Positions 7,051-15,621 of a DNA stretch of 64,000 nt are shown here, piece by piece (positions within the stretch are counted from its first letter, which is position 1; the number at the start of each line of letters is the position of its first letter). Position numbers and translations under genes: made by a program. Location of the stretch: positions 372,001-436,000 of the forward strand of contig NZ_BMUG01000008.1 in the NCBI RefSeq assembly GCF_014650075.1, in the 5' to 3' direction. This DNA is from Streptomyces microflavus. Its GTDB lineage: Bacteria; Actinomycetota; Actinomycetes; Streptomycetales; Streptomycetaceae. The notes under the pieces are model-generated. The model made no database searches and was not told the DNA's origin. It worked only from the letters and a program-made list of their open reading frames with translations.

Positions 7051-9090
7051 ATGACACGGCAACGGCCCAGACGGTACGAGGGCACAGGACAGGCCATGCT
7101 GCGCGCCGCGGTTCACGTCACCGCGCCCGCGATGCCGCCCTGGCCGGCGTCCACAGCGCCTGCCGAGGTGTGGCGCGCGTGGCTCAGTGCGGTGTGGTCG
7201 GATACCGCTTTTCGAGGCGCCGTGTCGCATGCGAGTCCTCACTTGGCCGAGCAGGTGCAGGCCATCATCACGGGCCGCACGCCGAAGGTGCGCCGGATGC
7301 GCCGGGCGGCGCTGGCCACCGCCCGCTACGCGATCCGTCACACCCACCGATCAACCCCTTTCGGCCTGTTCGCCGGAGTCGCGCAACTCGACTTCGGCCA
7401 GTCCGGGGCCGTCCGGTTCGGGGCTGAGCACCAGGTCGTTACCCGGCCCGACCCCGTCCGTCTCGACGAGATGCTGAGCGCTTGGGAGAGCGATGCCGGG
7501 CGCATGGCCGACGCCGAAGTCTGCGTCAACCCCCTTGTCCGGACGGTCGACCAGCAGGTCTACGTGCCATCCGAAGGCGATGCCGAGTTCCGGCTTGCCC
7601 TCGGCCCCGCGCTGCGTCTCGTCCTCGATTTGGCCCGAACACCCATCGCGTACTGCCAGTTGGCCGACAAGCTCAGCGCGGAGTTCCCCGCCTTGAGCAG
7701 CGTGGAGCGCGACAGGTTTCTGGGCGAACTGCTAGGGGTCCGGCTGCTGCGCTCCTCGCTGCGCGCCCCCGCGACCATCACCAACCCAGCAGACGTCTTA
7801 CCGCCTGCGGTGAGTGCCCGGACGACGGACCTGATGACAGCTGGCGACCTGCGGCTGGATGCCGATGTGCGACTGCCCGTGCAGGTGCTGGCCGAGGCGG
7901 AGACGGCAGCGACCGTCCTGGCCCGTCTGGTAACCCATCCGAACGGGACACCGGCCTGGCGTCGGTGGACCGAGCAGTTCACCGAGCGCTACGGGGAGAA
8001 CACCACGGTGCCGGTGGAGACGGCCACAGATCCCGGCCACGGCATAGGCTTCCCGGCAGGGTTCGTCACGGCGAGCGAACCGCCCCGGCCGATGTCCCGG
8101 CGGGACCGCCTGCTGCTGGAGCTGGCCGGTAGCGCCGCCGCCGAGGGCCGTCACAGCCTTGCGCTGACCGGGGCGATGATCGAGGAACTGGAAGCTGCGG
8201 CGGACGGCGAGTCCCAAGGGCCGGCGCCCCACCTCGAACTGGCCGCCCAAGTGCACTCCGCATCCGTTCAGGCCCTGGCCCGGGGCGACTTCCGGCTGCG
8301 CGTCCTGACCGTGTCCCGCTCGGCAGGATCGATGACCGGCCGGTTCTGGCACCTGTTTCCCGGCACCGAGACGGCGTACGCGAAACTTCCCACGGTCGAT
8401 CCGGAGGCGGAACTCGCGCAGCTGTCCTTCCACGCCGGGCGGGTGCCAGCGGACCTGCTCACGCGCGCGCCGCAGGCACTGCCCCGCGTCGTGAGCGTCG
8501 GTGAATTCCGCCGCCCAGCTCCGCACGTCCTGTTCCCCCGCGACCTGTCGGTCACCGTCACCGGGGGCAGCGCGCGACTGGTGGAGTCCGCGACGGGCAA
8601 GCCACTGGAGTTGCTGGCCCCCACCGCCATCAACTTCCTGTGGAACAACTACACCCCGCCGATGGCCCGCTTCCTCGGCGAGATCAGCAGGGCCGCCTCC
8701 CCGCAGGTGACCTGGTTCGACTGGGGCGCCGCTTGGGCCCTGCCCTTCACTCCGGCCCTCACCTACCGGCGTACCGTCCTCACCGCCGCCCGGTGGAAGA
8801 TCCGCAGCCGTACGCTTCCCCACCGCACCGCACCACTCCATGAATGGGCGGACCAACTGCGCTTCTGGCGAGCGCGATTCAGGGTGCCGGAGCGAGTCCT
8901 GCTCGCCGAGGACGACCAACAGCTCCCGCTCGACCTGTCCCACGACGTCGACCTGGACCTCCTGCGCGCGCACCTGGACGCCAGCCCCTTCGGTATCGCC
9001 ACCCTGCACGAGGCGCCCCCGGCCGACGCCGACGGGTGGATCGGCGGCCGGGCCCACAGCATCGTCGTCCCTCTGGCCAGGCGCTCATGA
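7051..9090 (+). CDS. lanB: Lantibiotic dehydratase, glutamylation part (LanB)
   Basis: A 679-residue class I lanthipeptide dehydratase of the split type. It corresponds to the N-terminal LanB domain that transfers glutamate from Glu-tRNA to Ser/Thr of the precursor. Diagnostic segments are YAIRHTHRSTPFGLFAGVA near the N-terminus and the long central region ending near TPFTPALTYRRTVL. The glutamate-elimination domain is absent and is encoded separately at 10197. The ATG at 7051 follows GAGGAG at a good distance. A TTA codon at 7798-7800 (residue 250) suggests bldA-dependent translation. The stop overlaps the lanC start (ATGA). Confidence 0.9.
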   Translation: MTRQRPRRYEGTGQAMLRAAVHVTAPAMPPWPASTAPAEVWRAWLSAVWSDTAFRGAVSHASPHLAEQVQAIITGRTPKVRRMRRAALATARYAIRHTHRSTPFGLFAGVAQLDFGQSGAVRFGAEHQVVTRPDPVRLDEMLSAWESDAGRMADAEVCVNPLVRTVDQQVYVPSEGDAEFRLALGPALRLVLDLARTPIAYCQLADKLSAEFPALSSVERDRFLGELLGVRLLRSSLRAPATITNPADVLPPAVSARTTDLMTAGDLRLDADVRLPVQVLAEAETAATVLARLVTHPNGTPAWRRWTEQFTERYGENTTVPVETATDPGHGIGFPAGFVTASEPPRPMSRRDRLLLELAGSAAAEGRHSLALTGAMIEELEAAADGESQGPAPHLELAAQVHSASVQALARGDFRLRVLTVSRSAGSMTGRFWHLFPGTETAYAKLPTVDPEAELAQLSFHAGRVPADLLTRAPQALPRVVSVGEFRRPAPHVLFPRDLSVTVTGGSARLVESATGKPLELLAPTAINFLWNNYTPPMARFLGEISRAASPQVTWFDWGAAWALPFTPALTYRRTVLTAARWKIRSRTLPHRTAPLHEWADQLRFWRARFRVPERVLLAEDDQQLPLDLSHDVDLDLLRAHLDASPFGIATLHEAPPADADGWIGGRAHSIVVPLARRS

Positions 9091-10160
9091 CCACGACGAC
9101 GGTGCCCCGTACGCAGGACCTGTCCGAGGGAGCCCTGGGGATGGCCCTGCTCGACATCGAGCGCCGCGACCTATCCACAGCACGCCGCCACCTCGCCCAG
9201 GCCACCGCCCGGGGGGTCAGCACGGGCAGCAACGCCAGCCTCTTCCACGGCGCACCCGCCCTGGAGTTCGTCCTGACCCGCGCCCACGGGGCCGGGGACA
9301 ATGTCCGGACGGCTGTCGACCGCGTCGTGGACGCCCGACTCGCCGCCGCCCAGCACCGTCAGGCGGCCGACGAGCTGCCCCACCTCGCCGAGTGGGACCT
9401 CATCCGCGGCCTGACCGGGCTTGCCGCCCTGCTGCTCTCCCGCCAACCTCCCGCTCCCCGGCTGCCCGACGTGCTCGCCTGCCTCGTCGCACTCGCCCAC
9501 CCCACCCGGGGTAGCGGCCGACTGCTGCCCGGATGGTGGTCGGCGCTCGGCCCGGACGGGAAAGAGATGCCCGGCGGGCACGGCAACAACGGCATGGCCC
9601 ACGGCATCGCCGGGCCCCTGGCCGTGCTCTCCCTCGCCCTGCGCGAAGGAGTAACCGTCCCCGGTCAGGAAGAAGCCGTCGGCACGATCGCAACCTGGCT
9701 CGACCGGCACGGCACCCACTACTGGTCCACCGCAGCCCACCTGGATGCCGAGCAACCGCCCGCACCGCCAGAACCGGCCCGCCAGTCCTGGTGCTACGGC
9801 CAGCCCGGCATCGCGCGCGCCCAGCAGCTCGCCGCGCTCGCCCTCGGCGACCCCGCCCGCCGCCGCACAGCCGAGGACACCGTCGAGACCATCCTGACCG
9901 ACCCGCTGCGCCTCGCCCGTATCACCGACGCCACGCTCTGCCACGGCTGGGCCGGCCTGCTGACGCTCACCCGCGCGGTCGCCGCCGACAGCCCCGCCCC
10001 CGCACGTTTCAACCCAATCATCCAGGACCTGCACCGACAGCTCGCCACCAGTTGGGAACACCTGCCCAAAACAGGCTTCATGGAGGGCCGCGCCGGAGCC
10101 CAACTCGCCCTGCACACCACCGACACCACCGGCTGGAGCCGCGCCCTCCTGCTCACCTGA
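9087..10160 (+). CDS. lanC: Lanthionine cyclase (LanC)
   Basis: A 357-residue LanC-like cyclase that catalyses Michael addition of Cys thiols to dehydrated Ser/Thr. Zinc-ligand motifs are visible: WCYGQPG supplies the first Cys and LCHGWAG the Cys-His pair; the conserved NNGMAHGIAGP segment is also present. The protein is somewhat shorter than typical LanC proteins (about 400 residues) but keeps the alpha-toroid repeat pattern with GxxG segments (LIRGLTGLAAL). It starts inside the lanB stop (ATGA), so the two are translationally coupled. Confidence 0.88.
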   Translation: MTTTTVPRTQDLSEGALGMALLDIERRDLSTARRHLAQATARGVSTGSNASLFHGAPALEFVLTRAHGAGDNVRTAVDRVVDARLAAAQHRQAADELPHLAEWDLIRGLTGLAALLLSRQPPAPRLPDVLACLVALAHPTRGSGRLLPGWWSALGPDGKEMPGGHGNNGMAHGIAGPLAVLSLALREGVTVPGQEEAVGTIATWLDRHGTHYWSTAAHLDAEQPPAPPEPARQSWCYGQPGIARAQQLAALALGDPARRRTAEDTVETILTDPLRLARITDATLCHGWAGLLTLTRAVAADSPAPARFNPIIQDLHRQLATSWEHLPKTGFMEGRAGAQLALHTTDTTGWSRALLLT

Positions 10161-10196
10161 CCCCCGAACCCGAACCCTGCAAGGAGCTTCCAACCG

Positions 10197-12239
10197 ATGA
10201 CCTTCCACGACGAGAACCTGCCGATCCCTGCGGAACGGTCCTGGTGGCACGCATCCGTGGCCTTCCCCACCCCGCACAGCGGCGCCGCCCGAACGTTGGC
10301 GACCGCGCTGGCTGGACAGCGCTTCCACTTTCTACGCAAGGACGCAGGCGTGCGCCTGCGCACCGAACAGCCCGTCACCGGCCTCCTGGACCAGCTCGTC
10401 GCTGACCGCGTGCTCACCGGCTGGACGGGCGGGATCTACGAGCCGGAGACTCATGCCTTCGGCGGTCCGGAAGGCATGGCGGTCGCCCACGACGTGTTCT
10501 GCGCCGACAGCCCGGCCGCGCTCGCCGAGACGGGTACCTCCGGAGCCCGCGAGCGCACCGTGATGCTGCTGTCCGCCATGATCCGCGCTGCCGGGCTGGA
10601 CCCGTTCGAAGCTGGCGACGTCCACGCCCGATGGGCTGCCCTGCGGCCACCCGTCGCCCCGCCGCACGGGCCCGCCCTGGACACAGCCCTCTCCGCGATG
10701 CGGCGGCTGATGAACGCGGACGCCGCCCTGCGCCCCGACGCGGAAGCGGGCTGGACCGAGCGCGTCGCCGCGTTCGAGGACGCCGGCCGCCGCCTGCGCC
10801 TGCTCGCCGACGACGGCCGGCTGATACGCGGAATCCGGGGCGTCCTCGCCCACCACGCGATCTTCGCCTTCAATCGCGCGGGCATACCTGCCGAAACGCA
10901 GGCCGCCACCGCGTGGCTCGGCCGTCACGTCGCCTTCTCCACCGGAGAAGGCGACGTGTCTACCCGCAAGTCCGCTCCGGCGGAACCTAGCCTCCCTCGA
11001 ATGGAGACAACCGTGACATCCGCAACCGACCCCCACCAGTACCGCGAAGCCCTCGCCCAGCGGCTCGTCGACAGCGGCCACCTGCACAGCCAGACGGCCA
11101 TCGACGCCTTCCGCACCACCGACCGCCACGCCTTCCTGCCCGACGTCGACCTGGAGAGCGCGTACAAGGAGGACGCGGTCCCGATCAAGCACGACGACCA
11201 CGGCGAGATGATCTCCTGCATCTCCGCGCCGTCCATCGTCGCCACCCAGCTCGAACAGCTCGGCGCCCAGCCCGGCCACAAGGTCCTGGAAGCCGGAGCC
11301 GCCACCGGCTACAACGCCGCCCTCCTCGGCAAGATCGTCTCCCCCGGCGGGCAGGTGTGGACCCTCGACGTCGACCAGGACCTCGTCGCCGGGGCGGGCA
11401 AACACCTCGCCGACGCCGGCATCGACAACGCCACCGCGGTGATGGCCGACGGCGCGGCCGGGCTGCCCGAGCACGCGCCGTACGACCGGATCATCTTCAC
11501 CGTCGGCGCCGGCGACGTCCCCGTGAAGATCCTCGACCAGCTCGCCCCCGGCGGGCGCCTGGTCCTGCCGATGCGGATCCGCGGCAGCATCTCCCGCAGC
11601 TTCGCCTTTGAACGCGACGGAGAGACGTGGAAGACCGTCTCCTGCGAGATGGCCACCTTCATCCCGCTGCGCAAGGGCGTCTGCGACGACGTGTACACCC
11701 TCGTGCCGATGGCCGGGGAGGGCAACGTGCGTCTGGAGACGTTCAGCGAGCAGGATGTCGACCGCGACGCCCTGCGCACCGTTCTCGACCAGCAGCAGAC
11801 CAAGCTCTACACCGGAGTGAAGTTCCGCCAAGGCTTCGCCTGGGAGTGGCTGTACCTGTACCTGGCCTGCGTGCTGCCCAACGGCCTCTCCCGGCTGCCG
11901 GGGCAGCGCCCCGGGTTCACCCCGCACTTTGGCTGGGGCTCCATGGCCGCCCTTGACGGCGGATCACTCGCGTACCTGACGATCCGCGAAGGCGAGGACA
12001 ACGAGGGACGGTACTGGGAGATCGGCGTGATCGGTCACGGCGAGGTGGGTACCGACCTGGCCGAGCGCGTCGTCGACGAGATCCGCGCCTGGGACGCGAC
12101 CGGTGGCAACGGCGCCCCCGAACCCGGCTTCCGGATGGCCGTAGCCGACTCCCGTGACCGGCTGGCGTCCAGCGACCCTCGCTTCGTCGTCGACAAGCCC
12201 TACAGCCGACTGGTCGTCGACTGGGCGCGCAAGGGCTGA
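10197..12239 (+). CDS. Fusion of LanB elimination domain and FxLD methyltransferase
   Basis: One 680-residue reading frame with two parts. Residues 1-250 match the thiopeptide-type/SpaB C-terminal domain that eliminates glutamate from glutamylated precursor (hallmark YEPETHAFGGPEGMAVAHD), completing the split LanB. From about residue 273 it is a PCMT-like methyltransferase of the FxLD system (SAM-binding VLEAGAATGYNAALLGKI; MISCISAPSIVATQLEQL). These enzymes can methylate Asp side chains and so promote aspartimide/isoAsp formation. The join lies next to a perfect 15-bp palindrome at 10926-10958. A GTG at 11013 behind ATGGAGAC could start a separate methyltransferase, so the frame may be read as one protein or two. 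The ATG at 10197 follows AAGGAG. Confidence 0.85.
   Translation: MTFHDENLPIPAERSWWHASVAFPTPHSGAARTLATALAGQRFHFLRKDAGVRLRTEQPVTGLLDQLVADRVLTGWTGGIYEPETHAFGGPEGMAVAHDVFCADSPAALAETGTSGARERTVMLLSAMIRAAGLDPFEAGDVHARWAALRPPVAPPHGPALDTALSAMRRLMNADAALRPDAEAGWTERVAAFEDAGRRLRLLADDGRLIRGIRGVLAHHAIFAFNRAGIPAETQAATAWLGRHVAFSTGEGDVSTRKSAPAEPSLPRMETTVTSATDPHQYREALAQRLVDSGHLHSQTAIDAFRTTDRHAFLPDVDLESAYKEDAVPIKHDDHGEMISCISAPSIVATQLEQLGAQPGHKVLEAGAATGYNAALLGKIVSPGGQVWTLDVDQDLVAGAGKHLADAGIDNATAVMADGAAGLPEHAPYDRIIFTVGAGDVPVKILDQLAPGGRLVLPMRIRGSISRSFAFERDGETWKTVSCEMATFIPLRKGVCDDVYTLVPMAGEGNVRLETFSEQDVDRDALRTVLDQQQTKLYTGVKFRQGFAWEWLYLYLACVLPNGLSRLPGQRPGFTPHFGWGSMAALDGGSLAYLTIREGEDNEGRYWEIGVIGHGEVGTDLAERVVDEIRAWDATGGNGAPEPGFRMAVADSRDRLASSDPRFVVDKPYSRLVVDWARKG
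10926..10958. repeat. Perfect inverted repeat inside the elimination-methyltransferase frame
   Basis: Two 15-bp arms (CACGTCGCCTTCTCC and its exact complement) separated by ACC. The repeat lies exactly between the two domains of the 10197-12239 frame. It looks like the remains of an intergenic terminator/attenuator now read as protein, or a processing or attenuation signal between two coding parts. Confidence 0.75.
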
Positions 12240-12243
12240 ACCG

Positions 12244-13356
12244 ATGATCCCCGCGATAGCCAGCCGCATCCCCCTGGTCCGCCGCACCAAGGCGCCCGCG
12301 CTCCCCCTCCGGGAGCGCATCAACCACCTCACCGGGCTGACCGTCGCGCCCGCAGGTGCGAGCCACCACGACCTGGTGGCCCGCGCCTGCGGGGTCCTCA
12401 ACTACGCCGCACTGATCGCCTCCGACGTCGGCTTACCCGGTCTGGCCGAGGATCTGTGCTGGCAGCAGCACCAGGTCTTCGCCGACGCCGGACGGCTCGA
12501 CGGACAGATCGCCGTCATGTCGCTGATGCCGCTGGTCAACCTTTCCCGATTGCAGACCCGCGCTGGCCACGGTGAGTCCGCCTACAGGTTGCTGCACCGC
12601 CTCAACGAAGCAGCTCGGCACCGGACCAAGACCGACGTAGACGGCCGTACCGTCGACCTCTCGGCCCTGACCGGTACGGACGAGGACCACCGCACGGTCT
12701 GCCACGAGCTGTACATCGCCCTGCTCGTCGACGGCGCCCGCGCCCTCGCTCAGAGCAGCCGCTGGACCGAGGCCGCCGACGCCATGGCACGGCACCGCGG
12801 CATCGGCAACCGCCTCCTCGACGGCCGCCAGATCAAGATCATGGCCCTCATGGAGCAGGACCTGGACCAGCAGGCCCGCGACCTGATCGACACCACCCAG
12901 CCCACCGAGCCGTGGGAGAACCACGTCGCCGAACTCCTGCGCACCCACTGCCGCCCCGACCCGGCACACCTTCCGCCCGCCGACCTCGACCGAGCCCAGC
13001 GTTCAGCCGCCGCGCTCCTCACCGACCCCGAACCCTCGTACGCAGCGTTCCAGACCCGGGCGGGCCTGGCCGCTCTCGATATCGACGGCAGCGGGCCGCA
13101 CACCGACTCGCTCGCCTCCGCTCTTGCCGCCGCGGCACGCCTCGACGCCTACGCCGCCCGGGAGGTCCTGGGCCACCCCGTCGCCGCCACCGGGTTGGAC
13201 GAGGAGGCGAAAGACGTACTGAACGCGGTGACCGCCGCAGCCGGACTGGGATCCGGCGCCCTGTCCGCCGACCACCACGAGGCTCTGGCGTGCGCAGTCG
13301 ATCACGCCGAGACCCAGCTGGGACTGCTGCTGCAGGCCGAACCGGCAGCCGGATAG
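12244..13356 (+). CDS. Helical-repeat protein of the lanthipeptide cluster
   Basis: A 370-residue, mostly alpha-helical protein beginning 4 bp after the preceding stop, so certainly co-transcribed. It shows TPR-like helical pairs (HDLVARACGVLNYAALIASD, LAEDLCWQQHQVFADAG, MPLVNLSRLQTRAGHGESA) but no catalytic motif. I do not recognise a family function. It could be a scaffold for the modification enzymes or a regulator. It contains a TTA codon at 12433-12435 (residue 64). The start is the first ATG after the previous stop; no strong ribosome-binding site is visible, consistent with coupling. Confidence 0.75.
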   Translation: MIPAIASRIPLVRRTKAPALPLRERINHLTGLTVAPAGASHHDLVARACGVLNYAALIASDVGLPGLAEDLCWQQHQVFADAGRLDGQIAVMSLMPLVNLSRLQTRAGHGESAYRLLHRLNEAARHRTKTDVDGRTVDLSALTGTDEDHRTVCHELYIALLVDGARALAQSSRWTEAADAMARHRGIGNRLLDGRQIKIMALMEQDLDQQARDLIDTTQPTEPWENHVAELLRTHCRPDPAHLPPADLDRAQRSAAALLTDPEPSYAAFQTRAGLAALDIDGSGPHTDSLASALAAAARLDAYAAREVLGHPVAATGLDEEAKDVLNAVTAAAGLGSGALSADHHEALACAVDHAETQLGLLLQAEPAAG

Positions 13357-13590
13357 GAGGCGTGGACCCGGCTGGCTCGCCGGCCGTCACCGGTGATGCG
13401 GCGGGCATCGGCGTTTCGGCCATTTCCCGCCCGCAGCCGCACCAAGCCAGTCCAGGGATCTCGCGCCCACGGGGTCACCGGGCGCAGGAGATAACTGGCT
13501 CCGCAGCACGACCGAATGACGTGCGTTCGATATCGCGGCCGGGTCGTTAGACCTCACGACTCTGCCGACGCGACCGTCCTAGGGGGAACG

Positions 13591-15531
13591 ATGACCTCGG
13601 CCATCACGCAGGACCAGCCGCCGCGACCGGAGAAGGGAACCGCGCCGGACGACGAAACCCAAGGGGCCGGTGTTCGAGAGGAGGAATACCTCTTCCGCGA
13701 CGAATCCCGGCTCCAGGCCGGCTCTCTGCTGACCTCCCGCACCATGGCGCGACGTCTGCCCTCGCTCGTACGGCGCTCGATCCAGATGGCCTGGCACGTG
13801 GATCGCGGAGCGACCGTCGGACTGCTGGTGTGTCAGACCGCGACCGGCGTCCTCGCCGCCCTCGGCCTCCTTGCTGTCACCGGCACCATCAACGCCCTTA
13901 TCTCGTCCGGTGACATCACGCAGCGGCTCTGGGACGCCGCCCCGCAGCTGGCCGTGATCGCCGGAGCGGCCGGTCTGCGTGCGCTGCTGGGCATCACCGT
14001 GGTCTGGCTCACCGGCCGGCTGCGCCCGGTGCTCGGCCGGGCCGCGGAGCTGACGATGATCGAGGCCGCACTCGGCGCCGAACTGGCCGCGAACAACTTG
14101 CCCGGCTACAACGACGCGTACGACATCGCCGACCGCGGCGCGCAGGTCACTCCAGACCTCGTCGAAGAAGCACAGGACGTCCTCGCGGCGACTGCCACCC
14201 TCGCCGCCGGGGCAACCGTCCTGACCGTCCTGCACCCGCTGCTGTTGCCCCTTCTCTTCCTCGCCTGCCTGCCGCAGGCCGCGGCCTACGTGCGCTCCGC
14301 CCGCGTGATCTACCTCGCCGGACTGGAGACCTCGGGCCGACGCCGGATGCTGGGCAAACTGCGCTGGCACATGGCCTATCAGGAGTCCAGCGAGGAGATG
14401 CGCGCCTGCCTTGCCGGCCCGTTCCTGATTGCCCGCTACCGGCGGCTGGCCGCCTCGGTCAACGCCGCCGAGCGCACGGCCGCGAACACCGGTGCCTGGA
14501 TGGGACTGACCGGGGCTGCGGCCGGCGGAGTCGCCTCGATCGCGGTGTGGGCGGCGCTGCTGTGGCTCCTGGCCTCGGGGCGGATGGACCTGGCTGCGGG
14601 CGGCGGCGCCGTCTTCGCCCTGCAGACCGCCACCGGCTCGGTGCGCGGCATCATCAGCGGCGGGGCCCGCCTGGTGCGCACCGGCTGGTATGTGCAGGAC
14701 TGGCAGAACTTCCTCGACAACGCCCACGGCCAGGCCATGACCGACTCACGGGGCACCTCACCCGTGACCGCACCCCCGGAGCGCTTCGAGGTCCGCGACG
14801 TCACCTACCGCTACGACGGTGCCCCCAAGGACAGTCTGAGCAACGTCTCCCTGCACGTGAAGCGCGGGGAGATCGTGGCGCTCGTCGGGGAGAACGGCTC
14901 GGGCAAGACGACCCTGTCGCGCCTGCTGTGCGGACTGCTGCTACCCACCCAAGGCGACGTGGCCTGGGATCACAACTCCACTGCGGAACTCGACCCGTGG
15001 GGATCGTGGGAGCACGTTGCGCTGGTGCCGCAGAAGTTCACGTACCTACCGCTGACGATGCGCGACAACATCACCTTCGGCCAAGGCGACACCAGCGACG
15101 CGGCCCTCCTCGCCGCATGCGAGGCGTCCGGCGCCGCGGAGATGCTTCCCGGGCTCCGCTCGGGCCTCAACACCCTCCTGACCAGCGAGTGGTTCGGCGG
15201 CCAGCAGCTCTCCGGCGGACAGTGGCAGCGCCTGGTCCTCACCCGCGCATTCCACCGGCAGGCGTCGCTGCTCGTTATGGACGAACCCACGGCGGCCCTC
15301 GACGCCCGCGCCGAGCACCGGATCTTCACCGGCCTGCGCGAACTGGCCAAGGACCGAGCCATCCTCCTGATCACCCACCGCCTCACCAACGTCGCCGTCG
15401 CCGACCGGATCGTGGTCCTGGACGAAGGGCGCATCGTCCAGGAAGGAACCTACGCCCAGCTCACCCAGCAGCCCGGCCTGTTCCAAACCCTGTGGGCACT
15501 GCAGCGCCGGATGAGTGGCGACACCTCCTGA
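13591..15531 (+). CDS. ABC exporter (fused membrane and ATPase domains)
   Basis: A 646-residue ABC half-transporter with an N-terminal membrane domain (hydrophobic segments around residues 70-320) and a C-terminal ATPase. Walker A is GENGSGKTT, the signature is LSGGQWQRL, and the Walker B region is LLVMDEPTAALD, with the H-loop in ITHRLTNV. It probably exports the modified lanthipeptide. There is no N-terminal C39 peptidase domain, so it cannot remove a leader itself. The ATG at 13591 lies behind AGGGGGAA. A 234-bp gap upstream, richer in A/T near 13500-13570, may hold a separate promoter. Confidence 0.88.
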   Translation: MTSAITQDQPPRPEKGTAPDDETQGAGVREEEYLFRDESRLQAGSLLTSRTMARRLPSLVRRSIQMAWHVDRGATVGLLVCQTATGVLAALGLLAVTGTINALISSGDITQRLWDAAPQLAVIAGAAGLRALLGITVVWLTGRLRPVLGRAAELTMIEAALGAELAANNLPGYNDAYDIADRGAQVTPDLVEEAQDVLAATATLAAGATVLTVLHPLLLPLLFLACLPQAAAYVRSARVIYLAGLETSGRRRMLGKLRWHMAYQESSEEMRACLAGPFLIARYRRLAASVNAAERTAANTGAWMGLTGAAAGGVASIAVWAALLWLLASGRMDLAAGGGAVFALQTATGSVRGIISGGARLVRTGWYVQDWQNFLDNAHGQAMTDSRGTSPVTAPPERFEVRDVTYRYDGAPKDSLSNVSLHVKRGEIVALVGENGSGKTTLSRLLCGLLLPTQGDVAWDHNSTAELDPWGSWEHVALVPQKFTYLPLTMRDNITFGQGDTSDAALLAACEASGAAEMLPGLRSGLNTLLTSEWFGGQQLSGGQWQRLVLTRAFHRQASLLVMDEPTAALDARAEHRIFTGLRELAKDRAILLITHRLTNVAVADRIVVLDEGRIVQEGTYAQLTQQPGLFQTLWALQRRMSGDTS

Positions 15532-15621
15532 CGCTGCCGCGCCCCTCCGCGCTCCCGGCCACAGACCGGCCCGATCTTGTGCTCCCTACCCCACCGCCTC
15601 AGCGCTCCCGGAAGGAATGCG

